Shown: piece by piece, positions 48,293-58,877 of the stretch
Layout of the letters: the number at the start of each line of letters is the position of its first letter
Position numbering within the stretch: the first letter of the stretch is position 1
From: Tritrichomonas musculus
Taxonomy: Eukaryota > Parabasalia > Tritrichomonadida > Tritrichomonadidae
Direction: 5' to 3'
Assembly (NCBI GenBank): GCA_039105265.1
Contig: JAPFFF010000021.1
Location: 744,001-808,000, forward strand
DNA length: 64,000 nt
Position numbers and translations under genes: made by a program
Notes under the pieces: model-generated
What the model was told of the DNA's origin: nothing
What the model saw: only the letters and a program-made list of their open reading frames with translations
Databases searched by the model: none

Positions 48293-48737
48293 ATTGTTTT
48301 CTATTGCTTTGTTTTATTTATATTTTTTTTATGATATATGTATATGAATAAACAAATAATTATAAATTGGTTTATTTTTTGTTAATGATCATTTCAACAT
48401 GATTAAGAGTTTTGATTCAAATTGATCTTGTGTAAAATCAAATGAATGAATTTTCATTAAACTTTAGCTTTTCATAAAATAGCATTCAAACGCTTTGATT
48501 TAATGTCTTTCACCTGAAATTTCAACAAATAAAAAGAACGATAATTAAGAAAAATTGTATTAGTACGCAAAGTACGTTTTATATAATTGAAAAACTATAG
48601 AAAAATCTTCACAAAATTGTGATAGCGATAAGGTAATTTAAATGGTTTCATTCAATATTGAATAAAAGATAATCGAATAATTTTATTAATAACTTTTATT
48701 AATCCCGAATAATTTTTTTAAAAAAGCATTCTAGAAC
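48293..48737. other. Spacer before the inositol phosphate kinase gene
   Basis: AT-rich, 445 bp, no gene, repeat or RNA recognised; it presumably holds the promoter of the following gene. Confidence 0.5.
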
Positions 48738-49529
48738 ATGGATTCAATAAAATATGAAGGTATAATGGAAGAACAAGGTGGTGGTCATGGAAGAATTCAA
48801 AGATGCTGTGTAGAGCCTGGCAATATCTCATGCATTTCAAAACCAGTTGATCATTTTGAAGCAGAAGCATATCATTCTTTGCAAAATACTCCTCTTAAGA
48901 ATTATATTCCAAAATTCTATGGAATTCACAAATCTGGATCTCAAGATAACATCATAATGGAAGATTTGACGCTTGGTTTTAAATCGCCATGTATGGGTGA
49001 TTTTAAAGTTGGAACAAGGCATTATGATATTAACTCATCAGAAACAAAAATAAAGACAATTCTCGAAAGGCAAAAAGGATCTACTACAGAAACAATTGGA
49101 GTCCGTATAACTGATGTAAAAACACGTAAAAATGGATCTGTCGTTAAATCATGGGATAGAACTCATGGATTTTCTTTTACATATGATCAATTTGAAGATG
49201 CTTGGAATGAATTTCTTCCAACAGCACATATTCGTGAAGAAGTTTTAAGACAGTTGAATGATATTTATTCAGCATTTGAAAAAACCTTGAAAGAGCATCC
49301 AGGATTTAGGATATATTCTTCGTCAATCTTTATTGCCTATGATGGCGATGATTTGTCTGATAAATGCGACGTTCGCGTTCGTTTTATTGATTTAGCTCAT
49401 GCCCATCTTGATTTAAGACGAGAAGGTTGCGACATTGAAGATGAAAAATATGATGATGGTGTCCTTCAAGGACTTTCAAGTTTAATGAATTTTCAATTTA
49501 AAGATATCCCACAATCTGGTGTAAATTAA
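48738..49529 (+). CDS. Inositol polyphosphate kinase (IP6K/IPMK family), 263 aa
   Basis: Carries the defining PxxxDxKxG motif as P84-CMG-D88-F-K90-V-G92, preceded by the lid/hinge strand NIIMEDL. The C-terminal metal-binding block is RVRFIDLAHAHLD with Asp218 (family: xDFAH), followed by DDGVLQGLSSL. IYSSSIFIAYDG corresponds to the conserved SS-L/I-L strand. At 263 aa it is close to a minimal catalytic domain without the insertions of animal IP6Ks. It phosphorylates inositol polyphosphates in the cytosol or nucleus; IPMK versus IP6K cannot be decided by eye. The ATG at 48738 is the first in frame. Confidence 0.92.
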   Translation: MDSIKYEGIMEEQGGGHGRIQRCCVEPGNISCISKPVDHFEAEAYHSLQNTPLKNYIPKFYGIHKSGSQDNIIMEDLTLGFKSPCMGDFKVGTRHYDINSSETKIKTILERQKGSTTETIGVRITDVKTRKNGSVVKSWDRTHGFSFTYDQFEDAWNEFLPTAHIREEVLRQLNDIYSAFEKTLKEHPGFRIYSSSIFIAYDGDDLSDKCDVRVRFIDLAHAHLDLRREGCDIEDEKYDDGVLQGLSSLMNFQFKDIPQSGVN

Positions 49530-49894
49530 TGCAAAAACGAAAAAAATGCAACTAATTTGGATATTCATTTCATTGATGATTTCAAAGATAGAAAATAGTT
49601 ATTAAATAAAAAAAAAGTATGATAGAAGTTAATAAATGCAATTTATTTTTATTCAAACATTTATACTATTTAAAATTATGGTGCTATGTGTAGTTATCAC
49701 CTTCTGAAAATCCTTCACCTACATCTTGGTGGAGCAGATTACATCTTGCACAAAGGCCACTAGTTACAAATTTTAATGAAATTTTGGGTAGACTTTTTTC
49801 TGAACAATTTGGTGGCTTTTGTAAAAGGACCTTTTACAACTTTCAAATTTGAATTTAATTTGAAAAAATTATATGTGCTTTCTGAAAATTGAAT
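49530..49894. other. Spacer, possibly the 5' part of a dead transposon
   Basis: No intact frame. The segment from about 49690 is less AT-rich and may be the upstream part of the transposase remnant that follows, but it has no recognisable domain. Confidence 0.4.
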
Positions 49895-50498
49895 ATTGTT
49901 CAAAAAAAGTCTACCAAATTTTTACAGGACAAATGAAAAATCTTGTTATATAATAATTATCGAAGAAACATCATGGGAAATGATTCCAAAAATTTTTAAG
50001 AGTTGGTACGTTAAACGGGATGTTTACATTTTGAAATATGTGAATTCAAATTGTAAAAAACATAACCGTTGTAGCAGGAGCTAGAGCAGATGGATTAGGA
50101 TTTCCATTGCAATATATTGTCAAAGGAAAAACAGAAAGAGTAATTGAAAAGAAAATCGGAGATATCATTAAATGGTGGACGGTTTTTGAAACTTTCAAAT
50201 AATATATACTTAGAATTCGCTATTTTTATAATAATCTTATATAACAAGCATTACTAATAATACTCACACATGTAAAGTTCATATTTCAAAAGGAATATTA
50301 CAATTTGCAGAAGATAACGATTCAAAACTTTATTTTATTCTTCATGTTTTCACGGATCAATTACAGCCTTTAGGTGTTAAATTATTATGTATTCTCAAAT
50401 CACACGCTCGACGTCTATTTTTGGAGATATATGGAAATGATCCATATGAAAAAAGAAGTAAAATTGAGGCATTCCAAGCTCAATATCGATATAATTAA
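49895..50498 (+). pseudogene. DDE-superfamily transposase remnant 1 (frameshifted, stops)
   Basis: Three collinear fragments in different frames. At 49896-50064 the segment EETSWEMIPKIFKSWYVK sits where DDE_1-type transposases have DETSW and their first catalytic Asp. At 50065-50202 comes TVVAGARADGLGFPLQYIVK, the beta-strand block typical of these enzymes. About 50290-50498 gives TDQLQPLGVKLLCILK then ARRLFLEIYGNDPYEKRSK, where the family has LQPLDVxVF. The first catalytic Asp is now Glu, the LQPLD Asp is Gly, and a frameshift and a stop separate the pieces. It is a dead copy of a pogo/Tigger-like element; no TIRs were identified. Confidence 0.75.
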
Positions 50499-51557
50499 AG
50501 AATCTTTTTAACAACTCAAAGTTTTGTAATAGGATTTCAATGTTGATTCGAAATATAGTAAGTTATGATAATATTTTTTATATATCGTTTATTCTATTCT
50601 AAACTATAAAATATAAGCTTATGCCTATAGCTACTAGAAGAACAGTTATTAATATAATCTCATCACCTTTTTCAACTTATTTGCTCAGAAAAAAAAAAAA
50701 AAAAAAAACTCTAACCTGACATTAGTTTTTTCAAAATTCGACCAAAGGATATGGTGTATACTTAATAAAGTCATGCAATAATACCATGCTTAAATCATAT
50801 TTTAAAGATTAAACAAATAAAAACCATACAGCTTTGAGAAATAGCAGTGAATTTGATAATCAATTATTTGTATTTGTATTAAGGTCCCTCAATTATGAAC
50901 TTCAACCACTTATTTGGTATATTATTTCTTCATTTGATTGTCATGTTAATGATTCAGAAATGCAAAATTATCAAATTACTTGGCAAACTACAATCTTATG
51001 TTTTTTCACACATATTTATCTGCTCAGATAGAGAAGTAGTTTTGATAAAATACCATATTTATTATAATGAGAAATTCTTTGAACCTTATATTAATTAAAT
51101 AATTATATTTGAATCCTCTTTTTTATACGGCATTAACTTTGTATTTCTGTTTATAAATATCTTGAAAAACTCGGAATTGATCATATAACTATATATAATA
51201 TAGAATATTTTTTTGGTTTGAATCGAATGAGATGTAAATGAATAATACAAATGATCATGTAGTTCTGTTTTTTGTTGTCGGCTCCTTCAATTAATATTTA
51301 ATTAACAGATACAATTAATGCAAGAAGATATCACAAAGTGATATCATTGGAAGAACTAAATATTAACCTAATAAGATATGTATATCATTGAGAGTAGCCT
51401 AGTTGATCAAATTATTGATTAAAACAGCAACAATATCAAGGTGATTGCAGAGGTTTACGCCAAGCGAGGAGCAGGCTCGAATATCATATTAATAAAAGTG
51501 GATAATAAATAGTAATAGATCCATTCTGGTAGTATAGATTAAAAAAAAAGACATAAA
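50499..51557. other. Decayed, non-coding stretch
   Basis: Contains an A-run (50690-50707) and a 65-codon frame at 50834-51031 with complex composition but no identifiable domain. It is likely degraded mobile-element DNA between the two transposase remnants. Confidence 0.4.
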
Positions 51558-51839
51558 AATGAACTAAAAGAATTAGAAATTCATTCACTTGATTTATCTA
51601 GACTAGATTATAAATCAGCTTACAGAAAAGATTTAAAAATTTCGGCCCACATCAATTAGTTATAACATGGATGATTCTGTTTTTAATTAGTCACACATGA
51701 AAAAACCCAAAAACAATTCCCTGTGTTTAAAGGTTGTCCTGTTAAACCTTCATTCAGAAATTCTTAAAAAGGGAATCACATTTCAATAGTTGAATCTGTG
51801 ACATTAAGTGGTAAATATCTTAAACCACTCCTCATTTAG
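51558..51839 (+). pseudogene. DDE-superfamily transposase remnant 2
   Basis: Broken frames encode, in order, LDLSRLDYKSAYRKDLKIS, then ISYNMDDSVFN (where DDE_1 transposases have IxNxDETxF), KKPK, and KGNHISIVESVTLSGKYLKP followed by LLI. The last matches the H-V-T-x-x-E-A-V-x-x-x-G-x-x-x-P strand-turn block of Tigger/Tc5-like transposases. Several stops and frameshifts interrupt it. It belongs to a different subfamily from remnant 1. Confidence 0.6.
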
Positions 51840-52142
51840 AACATTGAAAAGCCCCCACATGAAGCAAAAGATTCATGAATTGGAGACAAATATTACACCT
51901 GTTTCACTTTTGTAACGGAAATTTTCACTTTTGTTATGGAAAATATGAAATTTTCATGAATATATAATTTTTACTATAAAAATTTGTGATTTTAAAGTCA
52001 ACACCTTTTATTTAATAAACTCCCCCTAAATTTCTGTTTTTGTGACTAGTCGAAAATATAATGGTGTATTAATTTTTAGCTATTAATACTGATTAAAATA
52101 TTATATAACCTCAAAAGGGAATAATGATCCTGTCTGGAAATA
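51840..52142. other. Spacer between transposase remnant 2 and element H fragment
   Basis: No gene or repeat recognised. Confidence 0.4.
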
Positions 52143-52315
52143 TAGACTTTTTATTCTCCGATTCTCGAGATCGATAATTGGTCAGCTTTTTGATATCGAT
52201 ACATAAATATACACAGATTCTCGAGATCGATTTCAGAGATCGAGAATTTTTTTTTTCTCAGCTTTTGATATCAGAATATTCAATCAAACTTTTTGTTAAA
52301 AATTCCATGAAATAA
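52143..52315. mobile_element. hAT-like MITE H, copy 2 (5'-terminal fragment)
   Basis: Begins TAGACTTTTTATTCTCCGAT and stays closely similar to 34234-34403 for about 170 bp, then homology stops shortly before element B copy 2. The right end is missing, so this is a truncated copy. Confidence 0.8.
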
Positions 52316-52326
52316 TGATATGTTAT

Positions 52327-52574
52327 TTAAGGTACAAATCCAGTACGTTTAGTAACCGCAATTTTTTTTGACATTCTCAAAGAATAAGATGACATGTTAA
52401 ATAAAAAACGATTTTTTTCATTCATTTCATATAACATGTCATAATGTTTATTTAAATTGTAAAATAAGTGTCAAAAACAAACCTAGTCAATTTAAACTTT
52501 TTCAGAGACATGCAACTATTCAAATAATAAACGTTCTCCTATTCAAAAAATAGCGTATTGGATTTGTACCTTAA
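52327..52574. mobile_element. TTAA-bounded MITE family B, copy 2 (248 bp)
   Basis: TTAAGGTACAAATC at 52327 and GATTTGTACCTTAA ending 52574; inverted relative to copy 1, with the interior over 90% alike by eye (for example GACTAGGTTTGTTTTTGACA on its minus strand). Confidence 0.85.
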
Positions 52575-52675
52575 ATATTAAATTACATTAATATATTACA
52601 ATTATATAAAAATCGTAAGATTTTTTATAGCTTGAATACCTATTATAATATAATATATATTCAAATTTCTTTTTA

Positions 52676-52830
52676 GAAAACTTTTAATTCAAATATTTTT
52701 GATCGTTTTGGGTAAATATCATCAATTTTGACCTAAACTTTTTCATTATTTGGAAGTATTGAAAAATACATTCTATGAGTTTATTCAAAGTTGAAAAGTT
52801 TACAACGCTTTGGGGATGTACTCCTTGAAA
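52676..52830. mobile_element. Fragment of the TTAAGGGCGTACG family (J-related)
   Basis: TTCAAATATTTTTGATCGTT through GGAAGTATTGAAA to GGGGATGTACTCC. It joins, in one continuous stretch, sequence found separately at the left (54963-54993) and right (59345-59480) ends of element J. The terminal motif is degraded. Confidence 0.6.
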
Positions 52831-52839
52831 AAAAGTGAA

Positions 52840-52964
52840 ATGACTTCCTCTCCGATCAAACGTTCTCATCCTACTAGGCTGTTTATTGATTCTGAAGAAT
52901 TGCATTGATACATTATCAGATATAAAGTCGAGGTTCAATTAGAACTTTTTGAGCCAAATCGTTA
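52840..52964 (+). pseudogene. Short broken frame of unknown origin
   Basis: ATG followed by MTSSPIKRSHPTRLFIDSEE, one in-frame TGA, then about 18 more codons to a TAA. The composition is complex and unlike the surrounding AT-rich DNA, suggesting a gene fragment. Not identified. Confidence 0.25.
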
Positions 52965-53181
52965 AAAAACATAAACAAAAAGTTATATATCGAAAGGCTT
53001 TATCGAACAATTATTTTCTATTCATAAACATCCCTGCTTCCCAAACAAATGTAACTATGGTAAACTTTTTTTGAAATTTTAATTTTTCAAAAAATGAAAT
53101 GTTAAAATCAATGTGTCAGAATCCATTTGAAAAATTGAATAATTTATTATATTTATATACTGTCTCTTTTAAAAAGAAGGG

Positions 53182-53757
53182 ATGACATCCAGAAAGTATA
53201 AAGTTGTTCTTATTGGCTCATCATCTGTTGGCAAAACCAGTATAGTCATTCGTTTTTCTAAAAATGTTTTTACAGGCGGCCAAGAATCGACAATTGGAGC
53301 TGCTTTCATTTCTCGGGATATTCAAACTGAACAAGGAAGTGTTTCTCTTCACGTTTGGGATACAGCTGGCCAAGAAAGATACAGAAGTCTCGTTCCAAAG
53401 TATTCTCAGGGAGCTTCTGCTATTATTATTGTTTATGACGTAACCGACCAAGAATCTTTTATTCAAGCTCAAGACTGGTATGATCAAGCAGTTCAAAATC
53501 ATCAAGGCAGAGTTGTTTGGTTTCTCGTTGCCAATAAATGCGATCTTCCAGCTGAAGTTGATGCCGAAAAAGCAAAAGAATATGCACAATCCAAAAATAT
53601 GCAATATATTGAAACATCAGCTAAAACTGGTCAAAATATTCAAGAATTGTTTGTCCAGATTGCAAATCTAGTTCCAAAGATCCCTGCTGACACATCAACA
53701 CAAGGACTTGATTTAACTGCACAACCTTCAAAAGAAGAAAAGAAAAAATGCTGCTAG
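53182..53757 (+). CDS. Rab GTPase, Rab5/21/22-like, 191 aa
   Basis: Small GTPase with P-loop GSSSVGKT (12-19), switch I Thr37 in ESTIGAAF, DTAGQERYRSL (60-70; Gln64), NKCD (118-121) and ETSAK (144-148). The C-terminal KKKCC is for double geranylgeranylation. The STIGAAF effector segment is typical of the Rab5 group, which governs early endosome fusion. All nucleotide-binding residues are intact. Upstream lies transposon debris; the promoter must sit between about 52970 and the ATG. Confidence 0.95.
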   Translation: MTSRKYKVVLIGSSSVGKTSIVIRFSKNVFTGGQESTIGAAFISRDIQTEQGSVSLHVWDTAGQERYRSLVPKYSQGASAIIIVYDVTDQESFIQAQDWYDQAVQNHQGRVVWFLVANKCDLPAEVDAEKAKEYAQSKNMQYIETSAKTGQNIQELFVQIANLVPKIPADTSTQGLDLTAQPSKEEKKKCC

Positions 53758-54468
53758 AAATCATATTTTCTTAAATAAGTCTATTAAGCTACATATTGAA
53801 TAATAATGATTGATTCATTTTTATGTATCATCAATTTTTTAATAAAAATTGTTTTATTTTTTGTTTATGCATTTTAAAGATACTTGGTTTTTATTAGTTC
53901 AAAAGGAAAGATTAAGATTGGTATTTTTTTTTGAAATTTATATCAATTCTCAAAAATTGCATGATAAATTGTTCTACAGTGTGAGATTGGCAGTGCAAAA
54001 TAAATGAAATCACATTTTAAAATTCATCTTATAAAATGTAATTTAAATCTTAATCTTTTTCTGAATTTACATTTAATAACAATAGAAGTATAGAATAAAC
54101 AAATGATAAAAATGAAACATAAAATTGCCGACTTTATGTAAACTTCAAAGAATAAACAAAATATGTTTTAAGATATTTTCTCATGATTCATGAGTCATGA
54201 ATAATTAAAGCCTTAGTGATTATAAAGGTAGTAAGTTATTTAATAAATAAATGCCAATCAGAGAGAATTGGTGGACTATTCTTCATCATACCAAAAATAG
54301 CTGGTTTCAAAAATCCAACTTAGTTCGTTTTTTTTTTCTATTTACATCAACCTTTTGTATTATTGAACTGCTTTAAAACCTTTTTTTAAAACATAAATCA
54401 TTTGTTCTCTCAATTTTTTGACACTTAATTCTCAATTCATTTACTTTATTTCGTTCATTAATTCGGAA
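53758..54468. other. Spacer, AT-rich
   Basis: Contains a dyad-rich TCATGATTCATGAGTCATGA at about 54180-54199. No gene recognised. Confidence 0.5.
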
Positions 54469-54804
54469 ATGAATGAACAAAATCCACCAATTAATCGTTG
54501 TGTAGGAATTATTCAACCTAATATTCCTTTTCAAATACCATCAGAAAGTCATATACGAATTACCAATTTTACTATTTTATCTGACGATGATACATTAAGT
54601 GGCTCTAGGACAACAATAATGGCTAATGTAAAAGCTCTGACAAGTGATAAAAGAGAAGTTGAAATGAATGTTGCTGTTTCTTCTTTTATTATTGGCATTG
54701 ATTATGATCAATCATGCAACTTAATAATTTCACCTACAGACCAATGTACTCTTACCATTGTTGGCACAAATGTTCCTATACAAATGATTTATTATTATAT
54801 CTAA
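54469..54804 (+). CDS. Small nucleoplasmin-like domain protein, 111 aa
   Basis: The ATG at 54469 is chosen over a TTG 17 codons upstream; TTCATTAATTC precedes it. Alternating hydrophobic beta-strand pattern throughout: CVGIIQPNIPFQI, HIRITNFTIL, NVAVSSFIIGIDY, CNLIISPTDQCTLTIVG and VPIQMIYYYI. This fits the nucleoplasmin-like fold of FKBP39/HD2/nucleoplasmin proteins, where the domain starts with F-x-G-V-x-x-x-P and ends with V-x-L-x-G-Y. The usual acidic tail and the FKBP domain are both absent. It may be a histone-chaperone-type pentamer subunit; the assignment is tentative. Confidence 0.6.
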   Translation: MNEQNPPINRCVGIIQPNIPFQIPSESHIRITNFTILSDDDTLSGSRTTIMANVKALTSDKREVEMNVAVSSFIIGIDYDQSCNLIISPTDQCTLTIVGTNVPIQMIYYYI

Positions 54805-55109
54805 TTGTTTTTCTGTAATATTATATATAATAAATATCTTTTAATTAAGTTTCATTTTAATGAATCAACATCCAAGGGAAAATAATAATGTCTAAAAATA
54901 ATGAGTATCCATGCATTTTAAGGGCGTACGTCCAATTCAATGCTCAGAATTCAATGAGTTTTTTCAAATATTTTTGATCTTTTTTGGAGTAAAAAAAGTC
55001 GAAAAATCAATTATATTTTTGAGGAAATAAAATGCTTATTATTCATAGATTGATTATATATTAAAAAAAATATTTTAATGCATTTTTTTTCTTTTATAAT
55101 TCAAAATTA

Positions 55110-56073
55110 AGAGGTATTCACCTTAAAAATTTCCACGGTATTTTTTAAATTTGATAAAATAATTTTTAAATATATTATATAAATGTAATAATTTATTAAT
55201 GATTAATAAATTCATGCGCTAGTTTTCGAGAAACTCGATTTTATTATTTTCTGATATTATTTGGTCAAATAATTCACAATTTAAAATAATCGATTTATAT
55301 TTTTATATAACATGTCACATATTTATTTTCTATCGTCTTTTTAAAGTCTAAAATAAAAAACAGAAAAAAGTATATATTTTTATAAGAGAGTTTATTTATT
55401 TTGTGAATAAGTAGCTTTTTCACTTTTTTTTGAAAAAAAATTTGAATAATTCTATTATTTTGAATAAATCTTTCAGATTCATAGCTAGTTTTTTTGATTA
55501 TTGGAATTCTAAAAGATATATAAACTGATTTGCACGATAAAAATAATAATATATCAAATTTAAATTTCAAAAAATCGATTTTTTGTTAAGAAAATAAAAG
55601 CCTCTTATTAAAAAAGCTCCTTATTCAAAATTGGCCGCATAAAATTAAAATTATATCTGTTAATATGTTTAATAATATGCTGATATATAATATAATCAAA
55701 TCAAAAAAGAAAAAAACCGTGTGGATCTCAAGAAATGCATTATTTTCTCTAGTCATTATTTTGTTGATTAAAAACTTACTATTTTTTTAAAAAGGAAAGT
55801 TTTTTGATCATTACTATAGCAGTAAATTGGGTTTTATGGTTAGAGACGTCATTTGTATATAAAAATATTGATAAAATTTAGTGATATAAGAAATATTGAA
55901 ATAATATGTGAAGTATTTTTTTTACGATAATCAATGTATATTTAAATTAATTGGTTGAATATAAAAATATTTTATTGTTTTTATTGAATAAATTCAACAG
56001 ATTAATCAGGAAAATGCAATTAAAAATAGTTACGTTATAAATGACCGTTAAGTCACTTAACGTGAATACCTCT
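55110..56073. mobile_element. hAT-like MITE I (964 bp) with 8-bp target duplication
   Basis: TIRs AGAGGTATTCACCTTA (55110) and TAACGTGAATACCTCT (ending 56073). CAAAATTA flanks both ends (55102-55109 and 56074-56081). The interior is AT-rich without credible coding. It lies inside the J interval. Confidence 0.85.
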
Positions 56074-56081
56074 CAAAATTA

Positions 56082-56938
56082 TATTTTGTAAAATTTTATC
56101 GGTAAAAAAAAAAAAGGTACCCAAACTCTATTTTTTCGGACAATACCTTTTATATATTATTTGATTATTTTAGAAATACTATTATTTATATATATTTAAA
56201 AATATTAAAATTTTATCTAATAATTTCCAGTATAAATAGAAATTTAATTTTGTCGAATTTTGATTAGTTTACAAATTTACAAAATTGAAAAAGTTTTAAA
56301 ATGATTGTTTTAAAAATTTGAATAAAAAATCTTTTTGATTAACATTTTTTAAATAAATATATACATATAAATGTTTACATATATATATTTATTGTTATTA
56401 ATAGTTTTTTTGATTATTTTTTGAGAATCTAAGAAAATTATCATTTTAATTATTGCATTTTATAATTTTATTGTTAATAAATATATTATTATACACTTTA
56501 AAATTATAAAATATCTTATATTGTGAAATGAAATTTATAAAAATAAGATAAATATATTTTATTATTTGAATGCATTCTGAATATATAAAATTAATATTGT
56601 GTAGATATCTTAAGCAATTAATTAATATTATGTTAAACAATATAATATACATTATTTAATAGTATGGTATATTTCGTAAAACTCAATGAATATCTAAAAT
56701 TCCTATCTAGATTAAATGTATCGAGAATTTTTCAGTAAATTAAAAAAAACTTTCGTAACTGAATTTTAATGATTTTTCATTATTTCATATCCTAACAAAT
56801 ATCAAATATATCATTTGATATCTCATATTATATATTATATTTTAATATATAAAATGAATTATATATTTAATTTAATATAAATAAATTGTAATATAAAAAT
56901 ATTATTATTTAAATTTTTTTATAAATTGAAAGAAAAAC
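56082..56938. other. Extremely AT-rich filler
   Basis: TA-rich low-complexity DNA between elements I and K; no gene, repeat family or RNA recognised. Confidence 0.5.
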
Positions 56939-57150
56939 TAAACTGAGTTCAAAAAACTTTACCTCCATTTCAAATTTTAAATCATTCTATCTTTTTTATT
57001 AAACAATTTAAATGCATCATTCTTCATTAATAATATATTAGATAATTATCATAATATTAATCAAATTTTAAAAAAATAATTCATATTTAAAATATAAAGA
57101 TATGATTATTTTAAATTGAGAGGGAGGTAATGTTTTTTGAACAAGGTTTA
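56939..57150. mobile_element. Short TIR element K (212 bp)
   Basis: About 44-bp imperfect inverted repeats: TAAACTGAGTTCAAAAAACT at 56939 and the complement of TAAACCTTGTTCAAAAAACA ending at 57150, both continuing into TTACCTCC. No clear target duplication. Confidence 0.6.
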
Positions 57151-57282
57151 TAATAAAATTTTCACTTCTCAAATATAATTTTTGTTTAATTTTCCATATT
57201 TTTCTCAAAAAAATTGGATTATAAATAAATATATTATTATTTTAAATCTTTAGGTAATTTTGATCGTGATTTCAATGCATTC

Positions 57283-57361
57283 AAAATTGAATTCTCTTAG
57301 ATTGACGACTTCACCTTTTTTTAAAAAATTGAATTCGCTTAGATTGACGACTTCACCTCTT
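57283..57361. repeat. 42-bp tandem direct repeat
   Basis: Two copies, at 57283 and 57325, of a unit holding CTTAGATTGACGACTTCACC, differing at only a few bases. Confidence 0.75.
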
Positions 57362-57709
57362 CAGAAAAAAAATTAACCTTTTTTTCTCCTTAAACTGTCA
57401 AAAAAAGTAGTATTTTAGCTTTATCTCAATAAATCCTAGATAGTTCTACCAATTAACGAGATATATCATGTAAAATAAAATATATAAAACGATAAAATCA
57501 TTACAGGAAAATGTATCGAAGGGATTAGAAATTATTTGGAAATTATTGAAATATCGATTTTTGATTTTTCGTATCTCCACATATTCTTAATTAATTAAAT
57601 ATATTTTTATTTTAAAAACAAACAAATATAATAATATAGAAAAATATAAGTTCAAAAATAAAAAAATAATATTTTAATCACCACTTTTCTAGGGTTTTTT
57701 TATTTTTCA

Positions 57710-57886
57710 AAAAGTAAAGATTAAAAATTCTAATTTCCTCTGTAATGAACCAAACAGGTTGTAAATAGTATCAAACAATTATACATATGATAAGGATTTA
57801 AAATATGCTATTATAATTTTAGTAAGTCTTAAAATCACCAACTTTTTGCTTTCAACAAATTGAAAGAAAAGAGTTTGTATACCTTT
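57710..57886 (-). pseudogene. Inverted copy of the 3' end and flank of the BET-like gene
   Basis: The complement of this segment matches 33025-33205: the last 12 codons of the bromodomain/NET gene (AAGGTATACAAACTC...), its TGA, and about 146 bp downstream including ACCTGTTTGGTTCATTA. About 90% identical by eye. Homology stops exactly where the A-run of element M begins, so the rest of the gene copy was lost or displaced. Confidence 0.8.
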
Positions 57887-58359
57887 AAAAAAAAAGGTAA
57901 CTCGATTTGGCGGTTATTGAATTTTCTTACTTTGCATTACAAATATAATAATTAATTAGTATATTATATTTAAACCATTTTTCATTAGATAGGAATAAGA
58001 TCTATCGTAGGAAAATTTGTATATTTGTATTTTAAAAATTTAATTGAAAAATCGAGGTTTTTGAATTTAAACGTATAAGATGAATTCAAATCCTTATTTT
58101 AAAATTTGAGAGAAAGTGATAAAATAAGGATTTTTCTCTTTCATTTTTAGATTTTCGATTCTAAGGGGAAAATATGTTTAAATATAGAAAATATATGATA
58201 TATAAAATTAATAATATTTTTACTTTCTTAAAATATTAATGTTTTAATGATCATTTTTTATTCACTGATCATTGAATATTGAATGAGTATTGAAAATTGA
58301 ATGTTATAGTTTTTATCTAATCAATATTGGATAAATTCATAAAATAATTTGTTTACTTA

Positions 58360-58519
58360 CTAGGCTTTAAATAGGTGGACATTTTGATGTCAAAATGTCC
58401 AGATCAATTAATATTTTAAAGTCCACGTGTCCAGTTATTGGACATATGTCCACTTTCTCAAAATAAAAAAATTTTAAAATTTTTCTGAGCTATGTCGATC
58501 AAAAAAGGTCAAATAATTG

Positions 58520-58551
<32 letters not shown>

Positions 58552-58589
58552 TTTGCGAAATCAACCAAAAATGAAATTGATATTGCAAA

Positions 58590-58638
<49 letters not shown>

Positions 58639-58877
58639 CAATTATTTGACCTCGTTTGATCGACATAGCTCAAATCTTTTAGATCACATTTCATTCATTG
58701 AGAAATTTGAAATGTCCATTAGAATGTCCACCATAGAAAAAGTTGATGTAATTGAGAAGAATCCGTTATTTCAAAAAATCTAAAATGTCCTAATAAATCA
58801 AGATGCCATTTTATTATCACAGAAAAAGTTAAGCTGTCGAAAAAAGTGGCATGTCCACAATGACCATTTAAAGCCTA
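58360..58877. mobile_element. hAT-like MITE F (518 bp) with 8-bp target duplication
   Basis: TIRs CTAGGCTTTAAAT (58360) and ATTTAAAGCCTAG (ending 58877), each followed inward by GTGGACAT-type words. TTTACTTA flanks both ends (58352-58359 and 58878-58885). GTCCA/TGGAC words recur throughout. The centre holds the long foldback listed next. Confidence 0.88.
58486..58672. repeat. 187-bp foldback with poly(T)/poly(A) arms inside element F
   Basis: TGAGCTATGTCGATCAAA...GGTCAAATAATTGC, then a T-run of about 29 and AGTTTGC. These are mirrored by GCAAACT, an A-run of about 46, and GCAATTATTTGACC...GATCGACATAGCTCA. The arms are nearly perfect complements with a loop of only about 30 bp, so the region would form a very stable hairpin. 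Confidence 0.85.

Noticed and set aside
50834..51031. 65-codon frame as a gene
   Set aside because: Lies between two dead transposases, no recognisable domain, start context absent; likely debris.
58517..58783. 88-codon frame starting with Phe-run and Lys-run
   Set aside because: Produced by the poly(T)/poly(A) arms of the foldback in element F.
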